In this document: one piece after another, positions 40,886-49,724 of the stretch
How the letters are laid out: each line of letters begins with the position of its first letter
Position numbering within the stretch: the stretch's first letter is position 1
From: Planomicrobium stackebrandtii
GTDB lineage: Bacteria; Bacillota; Bacilli; Bacillales_A; Planococcaceae
DNA: 64,000 nt
Reading direction: 5' to 3'
NCBI RefSeq assembly: GCF_030814955.1
Contig: NZ_JAUSWB010000005.1
Location: 248,001-312,000 of the forward strand
The notes under the pieces: model-generated
The model's database searches: none
The model's input: only the letters and a program-made list of their open reading frames with translations
What the model was told of the DNA's origin: nothing
Position numbers and translations under genes: made by a program

Positions 40886-42367
40886 ATGGAAAATTTAGGA
40901 CAGCTGGCGATTAAATCAGCAGATGCGTATCCTGAGAAAATAGCGGTCAAAGACGAGAGGCGTTCTTTTACCTATAAAGAGTTTATTGCCCGTTCCAAAG
41001 CGTTAGCGGCATATTTGAATAGTCGAGGCCTGAAAAAGGGCGATCGTATCGGAATCTTGATGTCCAACCGGCTGGAGCATATCGAGTTGGACATTGCCGT
41101 AGCTTTGGCTGGATTGGTCAAAGTGCCTTTGAATTACCGGCTTCATCCAAAAGAGCATAAGTTTATGATTGATGATGCAGAACTGAGCATACTGATTGGG
41201 GAACAAGGGTTGATTGATGCGATTGAAGTGAATGTGCCGGTCCTTTATATTGGTGAAGGATATGAAGAAATAGTAGCAAAATTTCTCGGCCGGACCTTCT
41301 CCGAAGAAGTTGGCGAGGATGATTTATTTGCGATCATGTATACCTCAGGAACCACTGGAAACCCGAAAGGCGTCATGCTTTCGCATCGAAACATTATTGC
41401 AGGTGCTTTGTCGTTGGCACAGGTCTGTGAAGTGGATTATGAAGACATTATCGGGCATGTAGCGCCGCTTACACATGGAGCGAACTTTTTGAGCCATGTC
41501 GCTTGGCTATATGGTTCAACTCAGATGGTTTACAATAAATTCGAACCTGAAGAGTTTTTGGATCATTTGGCGGAAGATAAGGTGTCGGTCTTATTTCTAG
41601 TGCCGACAATGGTCAATTTAATGATTCAGCATCCAAACTTCGATGCTTCTAAACTGGCAGCTGTTAAATCCATCAATATGGCGGGCTCTCCCATTGCGGC
41701 AAGCAAACTTCAAGAAGCAATTGATAAGGCGGGTACTATTTTTGTTGAAACTTATGGTCAAGTCGAAGCGCCGATGTGCATTACCATGATGCCGAGAAAC
41801 GAAATTCAGCATCGCTTGGATTCCTGCGGACGCATTGGCATGTTCGTTGACGTGAAAATTGTCGATGGCGAGAACCAAGAAGTGGCCCATGGGGAAGTCG
41901 GCGAAATTATAGCCAAAGGTTCTTTAGTAATGAAGGGCTATTGGAATAATGAAAAAGCGACCTCGGAAACACTTCAGGACGGCTGGTTGTATACAGGTGA
42001 CTTGGGAAGACGTGACGAAAAGGGATATGTTTATATTGTGGACCGCAAGAAGGATGTCATCATTTCTGGTGGTGTGAACATCTATCCCCGTGAAGTGGAA
42101 GAAGTGCTGAACCTTCATAAAGGAGTCAAAGAAACTTGTGTCATCGGTGTTTCTGATGATAAATGGGGAGAGTGCGTCGTCGCTTTTGTCGTACCGAATG
42201 GGAAAAAAGAGGTAACTGTAGAGAGCTTGATTGCCTTATGCAAAGAGAATTTAGCAAGCTTTAAAAAACCGAAAGAGATTTTCATTGTGGAAGAACTGCC
42301 AAAAAGCTCTTACGGAAAAATATTGAAACGCGAAATGAAACAACGGCATGTGGAGGTGACAAAATGA
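40886..42367 (+). CDS. Acyl-CoA synthetase / AMP-dependent ligase
   Basis: Adenylate-forming enzyme of 493 residues that activates a carboxylic acid with ATP and CoA. Motifs: A3 YTSGTTGNPKGVMLSH, A5-like VETYGQVEAPMC, A7 DGWLYTGDLGRRDEKGYVYIVDRKKDVIISGG, and the catalytic Lys in SSYGKILKRE near the C-terminus. GGAGTGAGGG precedes the ATG. It overlaps the thiolase gene (ATGA). It probably supplies the acyl-CoA that is later cleaved by thiolase. The substrate is not evident; benzoate-, fatty- and propionate-type ligases share these motifs. Confidence 0.92.
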   Translation: MENLGQLAIKSADAYPEKIAVKDERRSFTYKEFIARSKALAAYLNSRGLKKGDRIGILMSNRLEHIELDIAVALAGLVKVPLNYRLHPKEHKFMIDDAELSILIGEQGLIDAIEVNVPVLYIGEGYEEIVAKFLGRTFSEEVGEDDLFAIMYTSGTTGNPKGVMLSHRNIIAGALSLAQVCEVDYEDIIGHVAPLTHGANFLSHVAWLYGSTQMVYNKFEPEEFLDHLAEDKVSVLFLVPTMVNLMIQHPNFDASKLAAVKSINMAGSPIAASKLQEAIDKAGTIFVETYGQVEAPMCITMMPRNEIQHRLDSCGRIGMFVDVKIVDGENQEVAHGEVGEIIAKGSLVMKGYWNNEKATSETLQDGWLYTGDLGRRDEKGYVYIVDRKKDVIISGGVNIYPREVEEVLNLHKGVKETCVIGVSDDKWGECVVAFVVPNGKKEVTVESLIALCKENLASFKKPKEIFIVEELPKSSYGKILKREMKQRHVEVTK

Positions 42368-43497
42368 CCAGCACATATATTCACGGCATTGGAATGACGA
42401 AGTTCGGAAGGCTTGAATCTTCTTTAAAAGAACTCTTGCTGGAAGCTTGCAACGAAGCTGTGAAAGATGCCGGAAATCCAAAAATTGATGCGGTATTTGT
42501 CGGCAATTTTATGGGGGGCAGCATTTCAAACCAGGAAATTCTGGGTGCCATCGTCGCAAATGAACTCGGCCTTGGTTACATCCCTTCCACTAAAGTGGAA
42601 GGCGCTTGTGCTTCAGGTGGAATAGCGTTCCGACAAGGGATTCTTGGCATCATGAGTGGCGAATACGACACCGTCTTGGTGGCGGGAGCTGAAAAGATGA
42701 AGCATGCATCCACTCCGGATGTTACTCAAGCGATCAACTCGGCGATGGATACGACCACGACTGAAAAAATGGCTGGCCTAACGTTCCCTGGATTTTTTGG
42801 CGTGTTAGCGAACCGGTATTTTTATGAAACAGGTGCTTCAAAAGAGCATTTGGCACGAGTGGCGCTAAAAAATCGGGAGAATGGCGTCAATAACCCACTT
42901 GCTCAGTTCCCCAAACATACGAGTTTGGAAGAGATTTTGTCAGCCCGGATGATCACTGATCCTTTAGGATTGTTTGATTGTTCTCCTATGACGGATGGGG
43001 CTGCTGCTGTGGTGATTTCGAAGAAGAAATCACCCATCGCTGTAAAGGCGAGTTCCCAAGTCTCAGGACCGACAAAAATGCAGGACGCAATTGATCTGCT
43101 GTCGATTCCGGCGATTGGAGAATCTGGCCGGCTGGCTTATGAAAAAGCTGGGTTGGGTCCGGAAGATATTGATGTTGTGGAAATTCATGACTGTTTTTCC
43201 ATGACTGAAATAATTGCTACCGAAGAACTTGGATTCTTCAATCGTTTGGAAGGCTGGAAAGCGGTCGAAGAAGGACGCACAAAAGTGGATGGAGATAAAC
43301 CCGTCAATACGAGCGGAGGACTCTTATCGCGTGGGCATCCAATCGGCGCTACCGGCTTGGCTCAAATTTATCAACTGGTCCGGCAGTTAAGAGGGAATGC
43401 GGCGAACCAGCTGGCGAAAAATCCACGATTGGCATTGGCTCAAAATTTAGGGGGCACCGGTTCCTATTCGACTGTCCATATCCTGGAGAGGGTGTAG
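42364..43497 (+). CDS. Thiolase (acetyl-CoA acyltransferase / SCP-x type)
   Basis: Thiolase-superfamily enzyme of 377 residues. The nucleophilic Cys is in VEGACASGG, the His pair in GHPIGATG and EIHDCFSMTE, and the C-terminal LAQNLGGTGSYSTVHIL replaces the usual CxG, as in SCP-x-like thiolases. These often work with a DUF35 OB-fold partner, which is encoded immediately downstream. It would release acetyl-CoA or propionyl-CoA from a beta-ketoacyl-CoA. ATGA overlap with the ligase gene. Confidence 0.92.
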   Translation: MTSTYIHGIGMTKFGRLESSLKELLLEACNEAVKDAGNPKIDAVFVGNFMGGSISNQEILGAIVANELGLGYIPSTKVEGACASGGIAFRQGILGIMSGEYDTVLVAGAEKMKHASTPDVTQAINSAMDTTTTEKMAGLTFPGFFGVLANRYFYETGASKEHLARVALKNRENGVNNPLAQFPKHTSLEEILSARMITDPLGLFDCSPMTDGAAAVVISKKKSPIAVKASSQVSGPTKMQDAIDLLSIPAIGESGRLAYEKAGLGPEDIDVVEIHDCFSMTEIIATEELGFFNRLEGWKAVEEGRTKVDGDKPVNTSGGLLSRGHPIGATGLAQIYQLVRQLRGNAANQLAKNPRLALAQNLGGTGSYSTVHILERV

Positions 43498-43500
43498 AAG

Positions 43501-43821
43501 ATGAAAATTTATTCTTGCTGTGAAAAAGACTCAATTTCTAAAAGATTCTACTGTCCAGAATGCAGGAGTTCTGAATTCGCAGAAAAGGAAGTCAGTGATG
43601 ATGGAACTGTCTACAGCTACACCAAAATTCATATCGCTCCTGCTGAATTCGCTGATATAGCGCCATATAATGTTGTGTTAGTTGACCTAGATGAGGCAAA
43701 TGCCAAAGTCACTACCCGGATGGAGGAAGATGTAGAAATTGGAGATAAGGTCACTTTTGACCGCCTTGAAAAAGGGGCATATATTTATAAGAAGGTCCCA
43801 GAACGGGTTCAACTGCATTAG
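43501..43821 (+). CDS. DUF35 OB-fold/zinc-ribbon partner of thiolase
   Basis: A 106-residue protein. The N-terminal rubredoxin-like half ribbon contains YCPECRSSEF with an upstream SCC, and the OB-fold follows (SYTKIHIAPAEFADIAPYNVVLVDLDE...VEIGDKVTF). This two-part build matches DUF35/DUF35_N proteins, which form complexes with SCP-x-type thiolases and HMG-CoA synthase-like enzymes and help substrate channelling. Last gene of the operon, 3 bp after the thiolase gene. Confidence 0.88.
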   Translation: MKIYSCCEKDSISKRFYCPECRSSEFAEKEVSDDGTVYSYTKIHIAPAEFADIAPYNVVLVDLDEANAKVTTRMEEDVEIGDKVTFDRLEKGAYIYKKVPERVQLH

Positions 43822-43850
43822 TATAAACAAGCTGGACCCTTCCTCTAAAC

Positions 43851-43898
43851 TGAACCCCAAATGGATCACTTTTAAAGTGTCTACCATTCGGGGTTCAA
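43851..43898. terminator. Hairpin after the catabolic operon
   Basis: TGAACCCCAAATGG at 43851 pairs with CCATTCGGGGTTCA ending near 43897, with an inner AGT/ACT extension. It lacks a T run on the plus strand. It could be a terminator or a remnant of a palindromic element. Confidence 0.5.
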
Positions 43899-44033
43899 AT
43901 CATAATAGGGATAGATCTCTTTTTACTGATTTATTAAAGTTGATTTGTGTTCACCTTAGGGCGCCGCTGAGCTTGTAAACAAGAGAATATTTGGATCATT
44001 GAGAGAATAGTTTTACCTTTCATCTTATATATA

Positions 44034-44340
44034 CCGGATTCCGAGCTCAAGGCGGACGCGTACTGCAAGAGTCGCCACCTTGCGCTCCAACTCCTTGAGT
44101 ATAAGGTTTATCCGGGTTGGTGGGACTTATTTTTGGAACTGATTAGCAGGCTTCCTTCTTTCTTTGATCAAAGCCAACCGCTCCCAACCGCGCTGGTCGA
44201 GAAGACTTTTGTGTAAGCAGTGATGCTCTGATCCTCCGGAAAGCGAAGTGGCTGGAGCGGTCGGGGGTTATAGACTCCTATTCATTTTGGCAAGGCTTTG
44301 TCTACAGTTTGAGCGCCGCTATATGCGGTGCTTTTTTTGT
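44034..44340. repeat. Gene-free region with extended imperfect hairpins
   Basis: Two large foldback structures are visible. In the first, CCGGAT (44034) and CTCAAGG (44046) pair with CCTTGAG (44093) and ATCCGG (44110). In the second, ACCGCTCC (about 44177) pairs with GGAGCGGT (about 44254). A terminator-like hairpin AGCGCCGC/GCGGTGCT at 44312-44332 with seven T closes the stretch. No open reading frame fits. It may be a dispersed palindromic element or an unrecognised structured RNA. Confidence 0.4.
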
Positions 44341-44493
44341 TGTTTTGTATTTCGGGTGGGGGTAATCAACTTCGATTGGTAGAGACAGGAGAAAATTTTA
44401 GAGTTAATGAATCAAAAAATAAAGGTGAAGCGCTGTTGGTAGAGTGTTTAAAATACCTTTAAAAAATAAAATAATTTAAATTTTCAAATTACA

Positions 44494-44554
44494 TTGACTA
44501 TTTGAAATACTTCGGCATATAATACTAATTAATATAACGTCATATGACGTTATA
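44494..44554 (+). promoter_or_regulatory. frlB promoter with 22-bp palindromic operator
   Basis: TTGACT (44494-44499), 18-bp spacer and TATAAT (44518-44523) form a near-consensus promoter. Just downstream, 44533-44554 is a perfect 22-bp palindrome with half-site TATAACGTCAT. It is placed to block transcription and is the likely FrlR (GntR/UTRA) operator. Confidence 0.8.
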
Positions 44555-44572
44555 AATTTTGGAGGTGTTGGA

Positions 44573-45619
44573 ATGAAACAGGAACAAGGTACAATTATTG
44601 AAGAAGTGGCAGGCGGAATCATCAGTGAAGTACAAGGAGCAGTCATGAAGTCGGAGCATGCGGCTCAAATTGCGAAGGTAGTGGAGGCGGTAAAAGCCCG
44701 TGACATTAAGAACGTTTACTTTGTTGCATGCGGCGGTTCCATGGCTTCCCTGTCGTTCGGCGAATACTTCATCAGCAAGGAAACGGAAATTCCGAGCTTT
44801 GTGTACACTGCCAATGAGTTTATCCACCGCAATCCGAAAGGCGTCGGGGAAAATACGCTGGTGATCCTGCGCTCCCATTCGGGAACCACTCCTGAAACGG
44901 TGGAAGCGGCGAGCTTCGCGCGTGAAAAAGGCGCATTGACTGTATCCATCTCAAAGGAAGCGGAATCTCCTTTATGCCAGGCCGCTGAACACATCGTTCA
45001 CTACAACTACAAAGACGGTTCGGATGCCATCGACGGCGAAGTCGGCATTTTCTACACATTGATCTTTGAACTGTTGAACACATTGTCTCCAAACGAAAAA
45101 TACCAGCGCGTCGTCAGCCAGCTGCCGAATGTCGGTGATCTCATTCAGAAAAATATCGAACAGTTTGCGGATGCTGCTAACGAGTTCGGCAAAAAGAACA
45201 AACGCGAAAAGATTATCTACACAATGGCCAGCGGCGCCTATATCCACCACGCCTACTCATTTACGAGCTGCTTGTTGATGGAAATGCTGTGGATCCATTC
45301 AAACGCCATCCATTCCGGAGAGTTCTTCCATGGACCTTTTGAAATCACGGATTACGATGTGCCGTTCCTGGTAGTAAAAGGCTCAGGAACAAGCCGTCCG
45401 CTGGATGAGCGCGCACTGGACTTCGTACAGAAATTCAGCGACAAAGTGGAAGTGGTCGACATCGAAACCTTGAATTATGAAGGTGTAGACGAAGACTTGC
45501 AAGAATACTTCGGCCCGGCGCTTACAGGATCGGTTCTTCGCCTGTATGCAGATGCACTGGCTGAACACACGGGCCATCCGTTGTCTGTCAGAAGATATAT
45601 GTGGAAAATGGATTACTAA
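44573..45619 (+). CDS. frlB: Fructosamine-6-phosphate deglycase (SIS domain)
   Basis: Cytosolic 348-residue protein with two SIS (sugar isomerase) domains. Segments include NVYFVACGGSMASLSFGEYF and VILRSHSGTTPETVEAASFAREKG (phosphosugar-binding loop) in the first, and SGEFFHGPFEITDYDVPFL in the second. Gene order with frlO, frlN, frlM and frlD matches the Bacillus operon in which FrlB cleaves fructosamine 6-phosphates to glucose 6-phosphate and the free amino acid. GGAGGTG precedes the ATG. Confidence 0.93.
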   Translation: MKQEQGTIIEEVAGGIISEVQGAVMKSEHAAQIAKVVEAVKARDIKNVYFVACGGSMASLSFGEYFISKETEIPSFVYTANEFIHRNPKGVGENTLVILRSHSGTTPETVEAASFAREKGALTVSISKEAESPLCQAAEHIVHYNYKDGSDAIDGEVGIFYTLIFELLNTLSPNEKYQRVVSQLPNVGDLIQKNIEQFADAANEFGKKNKREKIIYTMASGAYIHHAYSFTSCLLMEMLWIHSNAIHSGEFFHGPFEITDYDVPFLVVKGSGTSRPLDERALDFVQKFSDKVEVVDIETLNYEGVDEDLQEYFGPALTGSVLRLYADALAEHTGHPLSVRRYMWKMDY

Positions 45620-45653
45620 AAATAAACGGGGTTCAGGAGAAAGGGGATACGAA

Positions 45654-46925
45654 ATGAAGAAGACATTGTGCTTTTCGATTTTGTTGCTTCTGCTTTCGAC
45701 GTTATTAGCTGCATGTAATTCAGGTGGAGAACAAAGTGCCAATGCGGATGGGAAAGTCGAAATCGACTTTTTCCACAGATGGCCGAACGAACCAAGAAAA
45801 TCTTTCTATGATGAAAAAATCAAAGAGTACATGGAGCAGAACCCGGATGTCCACATCAATGTGGACTATGTCTTGAATGATGCGTACAAAGAAAAGGTCC
45901 GTGTTTTGGTATCAAGCGACGAACTGCCTGACATTTTCACAGCATGGTCTGATTCATTCGCAGAAAATCTCGTTTCCTCTGAACGCATCATGCCATTGAA
46001 TGACGTGATTCAAGAAGACGAGGAATGGTCATCGAAAATCATCGATTCCCAGTTTGGCGGTTTTACATTTGATGACACGACGTACGGCATTCCGTTTACA
46101 GTGGATGGCAAAGCGTTCTTCTATAACAAAGCGGTTTTTGAAGAAAACAACATCGAAATTCCAACGACTTATGACGAGCTGATTGCAGCGCTCGATAAGC
46201 TGCAAGCTGCAGGATTTGAACAGCCATTGGTTGAAGGGCTGACCAATACATGGGCAATTTCCCATTACCTCGGCACTATTTTCGAACGTGTCGTTGATCC
46301 GGCAGTGCTGGAAAAAGACTATAACTCGGAAACAGCCGAGTTCACGGATCCAGGCTATGTTCAGGGCCTTGAAATGTTCAATGAACTGACAAGCTATATG
46401 GGCGAAGTTTCCACTGCAATCGATCACGAAGCGGCGCGCAATATGTTCGCTGCCGGTGAAGTCCCGATATTGTATATGCAGTTTGCGGAGATCAAGATGG
46501 TCGAGGAAGCGGGCGATGTGGAATTCGGATTCTTTGACTTTCCGGAAGTTGAAGGCGGAAAAGGCGACCCAACCGCACTTACAGGCGCACCTGAAGGCTG
46601 GATGGTCAGCAAAAACGCACCAGAAGAAACCATCGATTTCCTGAAATTCCTGACTTCCGAAGAAACGGCTGCTGACTTCACGAAAACAGACGGGCAGTTG
46701 AATGCCATTGAAGGAGCGGTAACAGAAGAAAACGTCAACCCGGCAAGTTTAGAGGCATATGAACTGATCACTAATGCATCATCGACCGCGCCATGGTTTG
46801 ATAATGCGGTCAACATCAATGTGGCAGACGTCTTTATGCGCGGCGGGCAAAGCTTGGCCACAGGGCAGACAACGCCTGAGGATATCTTGAAAGAAGCGCA
46901 GCAGGAAGCGGAAAACCAAAAATAG
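45654..46925 (+). CDS. frlO: Fructosamine ABC transporter substrate-binding lipoprotein
   Basis: Extracellular solute-binding protein family 1, 423 residues. The lipoprotein signal ends in LAAC with Cys21. The mature part starts with VEIDFFHRWPNEPRK, and family features follow (MPLNDVIQED, YGIPFTVDGKAFFYNKAVFEE, LTGAPEGWMVSKNAPE). ATG 45654 is chosen because GAGAAAGGGG lies upstream and the signal peptide starts there; the earlier in-frame ATG lies inside frlB. Captures fructosamines for FrlNM. A stem-loop follows at 46943. Confidence 0.93.
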   Translation: MKKTLCFSILLLLLSTLLAACNSGGEQSANADGKVEIDFFHRWPNEPRKSFYDEKIKEYMEQNPDVHINVDYVLNDAYKEKVRVLVSSDELPDIFTAWSDSFAENLVSSERIMPLNDVIQEDEEWSSKIIDSQFGGFTFDDTTYGIPFTVDGKAFFYNKAVFEENNIEIPTTYDELIAALDKLQAAGFEQPLVEGLTNTWAISHYLGTIFERVVDPAVLEKDYNSETAEFTDPGYVQGLEMFNELTSYMGEVSTAIDHEAARNMFAAGEVPILYMQFAEIKMVEEAGDVEFGFFDFPEVEGGKGDPTALTGAPEGWMVSKNAPEETIDFLKFLTSEETAADFTKTDGQLNAIEGAVTEENVNPASLEAYELITNASSTAPWFDNAVNINVADVFMRGGQSLATGQTTPEDILKEAQQEAENQK

Positions 46926-46942
46926 CAGCAATCCAGAACTGG

Positions 46943-46978
46943 ATAAGTCCTAATGTTCTCATGAATATTAGGACTTAT
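46943..46978 (+). terminator. Stem-loop between frlO and frlN
   Basis: ATAAGTCCTAAT at 46943-46954 pairs exactly with 46967-46978. It is followed by A-rich rather than T-rich sequence, so it more likely stabilises or processes the frlO mRNA, or terminates weakly, giving more binding protein than permease. Confidence 0.65.
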
Positions 46979-47000
46979 TAAAATGAAAGAAGGTGCACGT

Positions 47001-47885
47001 ATGATTGCCAGAAGAAACCGGATGATCCCAGCCTTGTTCATATTGCCGAGCCTCTTGTTCTTGGGAATCTTCATCTATATTCCACTCGTCCAAAACTTCT
47101 ATAACAGCTTTTTTGACTTTAGCGTCTTTTCTCCGACGAAAGAATATGTCGGGTTTTCAGCTTTCCAGCAGCTGCTTGGCGATAAAGTCGTAATGACTGC
47201 CTTGATTAACAACATCAAGTACGCCATAATCTCCGTTATTTTTCAGGTAGCATTCGCGTTGATTCTGGCCACGATCCTGGAAGACAAGCTCTTCCGACGG
47301 ATAGCACCGATGCTTCGTGTCATCTATTTCATACCGGTTATGATTTCGATTTCGGTTATCGCCTTGCTGTTCAACTTTATCTACAATCCTCAAATGGGGC
47401 TGTTAAACAGCTTTTTGGAACTGGTCGGCTTGGGCAATCTGGCAGTGCCGTGGCTTGGAAATGCGACAACTTCCATTTATGCAGTCATCGCGATGTCTCA
47501 ATGGCAGAGCATCGGCTTTATCACGATGCTGTTTATCGTAGCAATCCAGAAAATACCCAAAGAGCTGTATGAAGCGGCGAACATTGACGGCGCCGGAAAA
47601 ATCCGGCAGTTTTTCAGCATCACCATTCCGCAAGTAAAAGAAGCCTTATTCGTCAACATGCTCATCACCATCACAGGATCCATGCTCGTTTTCAACGAAC
47701 CGTACATACTGACCAACGGCGGTCCGGGAACGAGTTCGATGACCTTATCGGTGTATATGTACCAGCAGGGCTTTTTCAAAGACAATATGGGTTACGGGTC
47801 CGCTGTTGCCACGCTGATTTTCGTAGTCACTGCGATTTTCGCCCTGATCCAAATCAAGGTTTCAGGAACCGGAAAGGATGAATAG
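47001..47885 (+). CDS. frlN: Fructosamine ABC transporter permease
   Basis: Six-helix permease of 294 residues in the MalF-like binding-protein-dependent family. The EAA loop reads ELYEAANIDGAGKIRQFFSITIPQV, the coupling helix for the ATPase. ATG 47001 follows AAGAAGG; an in-frame ATG at 46983 is less well placed. As in Bacillus frl operons there is no dedicated ATPase gene, so a shared ATPase (MsmX-like) encoded elsewhere is expected. Confidence 0.92.
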   Translation: MIARRNRMIPALFILPSLLFLGIFIYIPLVQNFYNSFFDFSVFSPTKEYVGFSAFQQLLGDKVVMTALINNIKYAIISVIFQVAFALILATILEDKLFRRIAPMLRVIYFIPVMISISVIALLFNFIYNPQMGLLNSFLELVGLGNLAVPWLGNATTSIYAVIAMSQWQSIGFITMLFIVAIQKIPKELYEAANIDGAGKIRQFFSITIPQVKEALFVNMLITITGSMLVFNEPYILTNGGPGTSSMTLSVYMYQQGFFKDNMGYGSAVATLIFVVTAIFALIQIKVSGTGKDE

Positions 47886-47886
47886 G

Positions 47887-48813
47887 ATGACAAAAACAAA
47901 TGAAAATATCAAATCCGACCTTCTCGCGCGTGACCAGGAGCGTACGAAAGAGCGCTCGGCAAAAGGCGTTAAAGCGGCTAGAAAAACCAGCCTGTCGACG
48001 AAAGTTTCGAAAAATATGATTCTGCTGGGTCTGCTGTTGTTTGCTTTTGTTATCCTTTACCCACTGTTTTGGATGGTGGTTTCTTCCTTAAAAAGTTATG
48101 ATGAAATCTATAACAATGTATGGGGGCTGCCATCTGTCTGGCATTTCGAGAACTACGCGACGGCCTGGTCGATGGGGATTTCCGGATATTTCATCAACAG
48201 CCTTTTGGTAACTGTGGTGACTATCGTCCTCGTCGTCATCATTGGATCAATGGCAGCGTTTACGTTGTCCCGCTACAAATCGAGATGGATTGATGTGGCC
48301 CTGATATTCACCATCGGAGGCATCATGATGAACCCCCAGGTTGCGCTGATCCCACTTTTTGAAATGCTGACTTGGATGGATTTGATCAACACGCATTGGG
48401 CCTTGATCTTAACGTATGTGGCATATCGTCTGCCACTGACGATCATCCTGATCCGTGCGTTCTTCCTGAGTATCCCAAGGGAACTTGAAGAATCGGCCAT
48501 CATTGACGGCTGCAGTGAGTTTGGCATTTACGCCCGCATCTACTTGCCGCTGTCGGTTCCCATCATTGTAACGACAATCGTGTTGACGGCTTACTTCGCC
48601 TGGAACGAGTTTATGTTTGCGACGGTGTTCATTGATTCGGACGTGCTGAAAACCATTCCGTCCGGCTTGATGAATTTCAGGGATGCACTCAGAACCGATT
48701 GGGGTGTGCTGCTTGCAGGAATGGTGATTGCGACCATCCCGATGGTCGTCCTGTTGATTTTCCTGCAGCGATATTTGGTCAGAGGGTTGTCGGAAGGATC
48801 TGTGAAAGGATAA
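47887..48813 (+). CDS. frlM: Fructosamine ABC transporter permease
   Basis: MalG-like permease of 308 residues with a basic N-terminal tail of about 45 residues before TM1. The EAA motif reads ELEESAIIDGCSEFGIYARIYLPLSVP. ATG 47887 is chosen because GGAAAGG at 47871-47877 is spaced for it and too close to ATG 47878. Overlaps or abuts frlN (stop 47885). Forms the heterodimeric channel with FrlN. Confidence 0.92.
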   Translation: MTKTNENIKSDLLARDQERTKERSAKGVKAARKTSLSTKVSKNMILLGLLLFAFVILYPLFWMVVSSLKSYDEIYNNVWGLPSVWHFENYATAWSMGISGYFINSLLVTVVTIVLVVIIGSMAAFTLSRYKSRWIDVALIFTIGGIMMNPQVALIPLFEMLTWMDLINTHWALILTYVAYRLPLTIILIRAFFLSIPRELEESAIIDGCSEFGIYARIYLPLSVPIIVTTIVLTAYFAWNEFMFATVFIDSDVLKTIPSGLMNFRDALRTDWGVLLAGMVIATIPMVVLLIFLQRYLVRGLSEGSVKG

Positions 48814-48828
48814 GAGGAGGAATTTGGA

Positions 48829-49644
48829 ATGAAGCTGATTGCGGTTGGAGATAATGTAGTGGATTGCTATTTGGATCAACAGAAATACTACCCGGGAGGC
48901 AATTGCGTCAATGTTGCCGTCAATGCGCGGAAAAATGGGGCTGAGGAGGCTGCATACATCGGCATCTTCGCAACCGATGAAAAAGCGCAGCACATCAAAT
49001 ATGCGCTGGAAAAAGAAGGCATCGACTTCGGGCTGTCCCGTACAGCGGAAGGGATCAGCGGCCAGCCGCGTGTTGCCCTGACGGATGAAGGCGACCGCGT
49101 GTTCATGAGTGGAGCGAAAAATTCAGTCCAACGCCGGTTCAAACTGCAGCTCATTGAAGAAGATCTGGATTTCATTGAAGCGTTCGATGTCTGCCACGTC
49201 AGCTGCTATTCTTCCATGGAAAGTGAACTGGAGAAGCTGGCGAAGGTCATTGACATCTCGTACGATTTCTCCAACCACCTGGAGCTGGACTATATCGAAA
49301 AGGTGGCGCCATTTATCCAATATGCTTTTTTCTCAGCGGCAGATTTGTCGGAAGAAGAGCTGAACTGGTTTGTCCAAAAGCTGAAAGGGTTCGGTTTTAA
49401 AGCAGCGGCTCTGACAAGGGGCAGCGAGCCGGCTTTGTTTATCAGTGATGAGAAGGTTTTTGAACAGAGATTACAGGAAATTGCGGTTGTCGACACGATG
49501 GGAGCAGGCGATAGTTTGATCGGCGGATTTCTGGTGAATTATATAAACGGCGAAAGCATGGAAAAAGCAATCGAAAAAGCTACAGCGTCCGCTGAAGTGA
49601 CATGCGGATTTTATGGCGGGATCGGCTACCCGAAAGAATTCTAA
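48829..49644 (+). CDS. frlD: Fructosamine kinase (PfkB family)
   Basis: Ribokinase-fold kinase of 271 residues, which phosphorylates fructosamine on the sugar C6 before FrlB acts. The N-terminal substrate motif is YYPGGNCVNVAVNARKNG. The C-terminal PfkB signature DTMGAGDSLIGGFL holds the catalytic Asp and the anion hole. AGAGGAGGA precedes the ATG. Length is somewhat short for PfkB but equal to FrlD proteins. Ends the transport-catabolic operon. Confidence 0.92.
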   Translation: MKLIAVGDNVVDCYLDQQKYYPGGNCVNVAVNARKNGAEEAAYIGIFATDEKAQHIKYALEKEGIDFGLSRTAEGISGQPRVALTDEGDRVFMSGAKNSVQRRFKLQLIEEDLDFIEAFDVCHVSCYSSMESELEKLAKVIDISYDFSNHLELDYIEKVAPFIQYAFFSAADLSEEELNWFVQKLKGFGFKAAALTRGSEPALFISDEKVFEQRLQEIAVVDTMGAGDSLIGGFLVNYINGESMEKAIEKATASAEVTCGFYGGIGYPKEF

Positions 49645-49724
49645 AAATTTGTTTTCGAATTGCTCCTCATGTACAGTTAAATCACAGAATGATCGAATGT
49701 TAAGTATAGGGGGGAGCTTGAATC

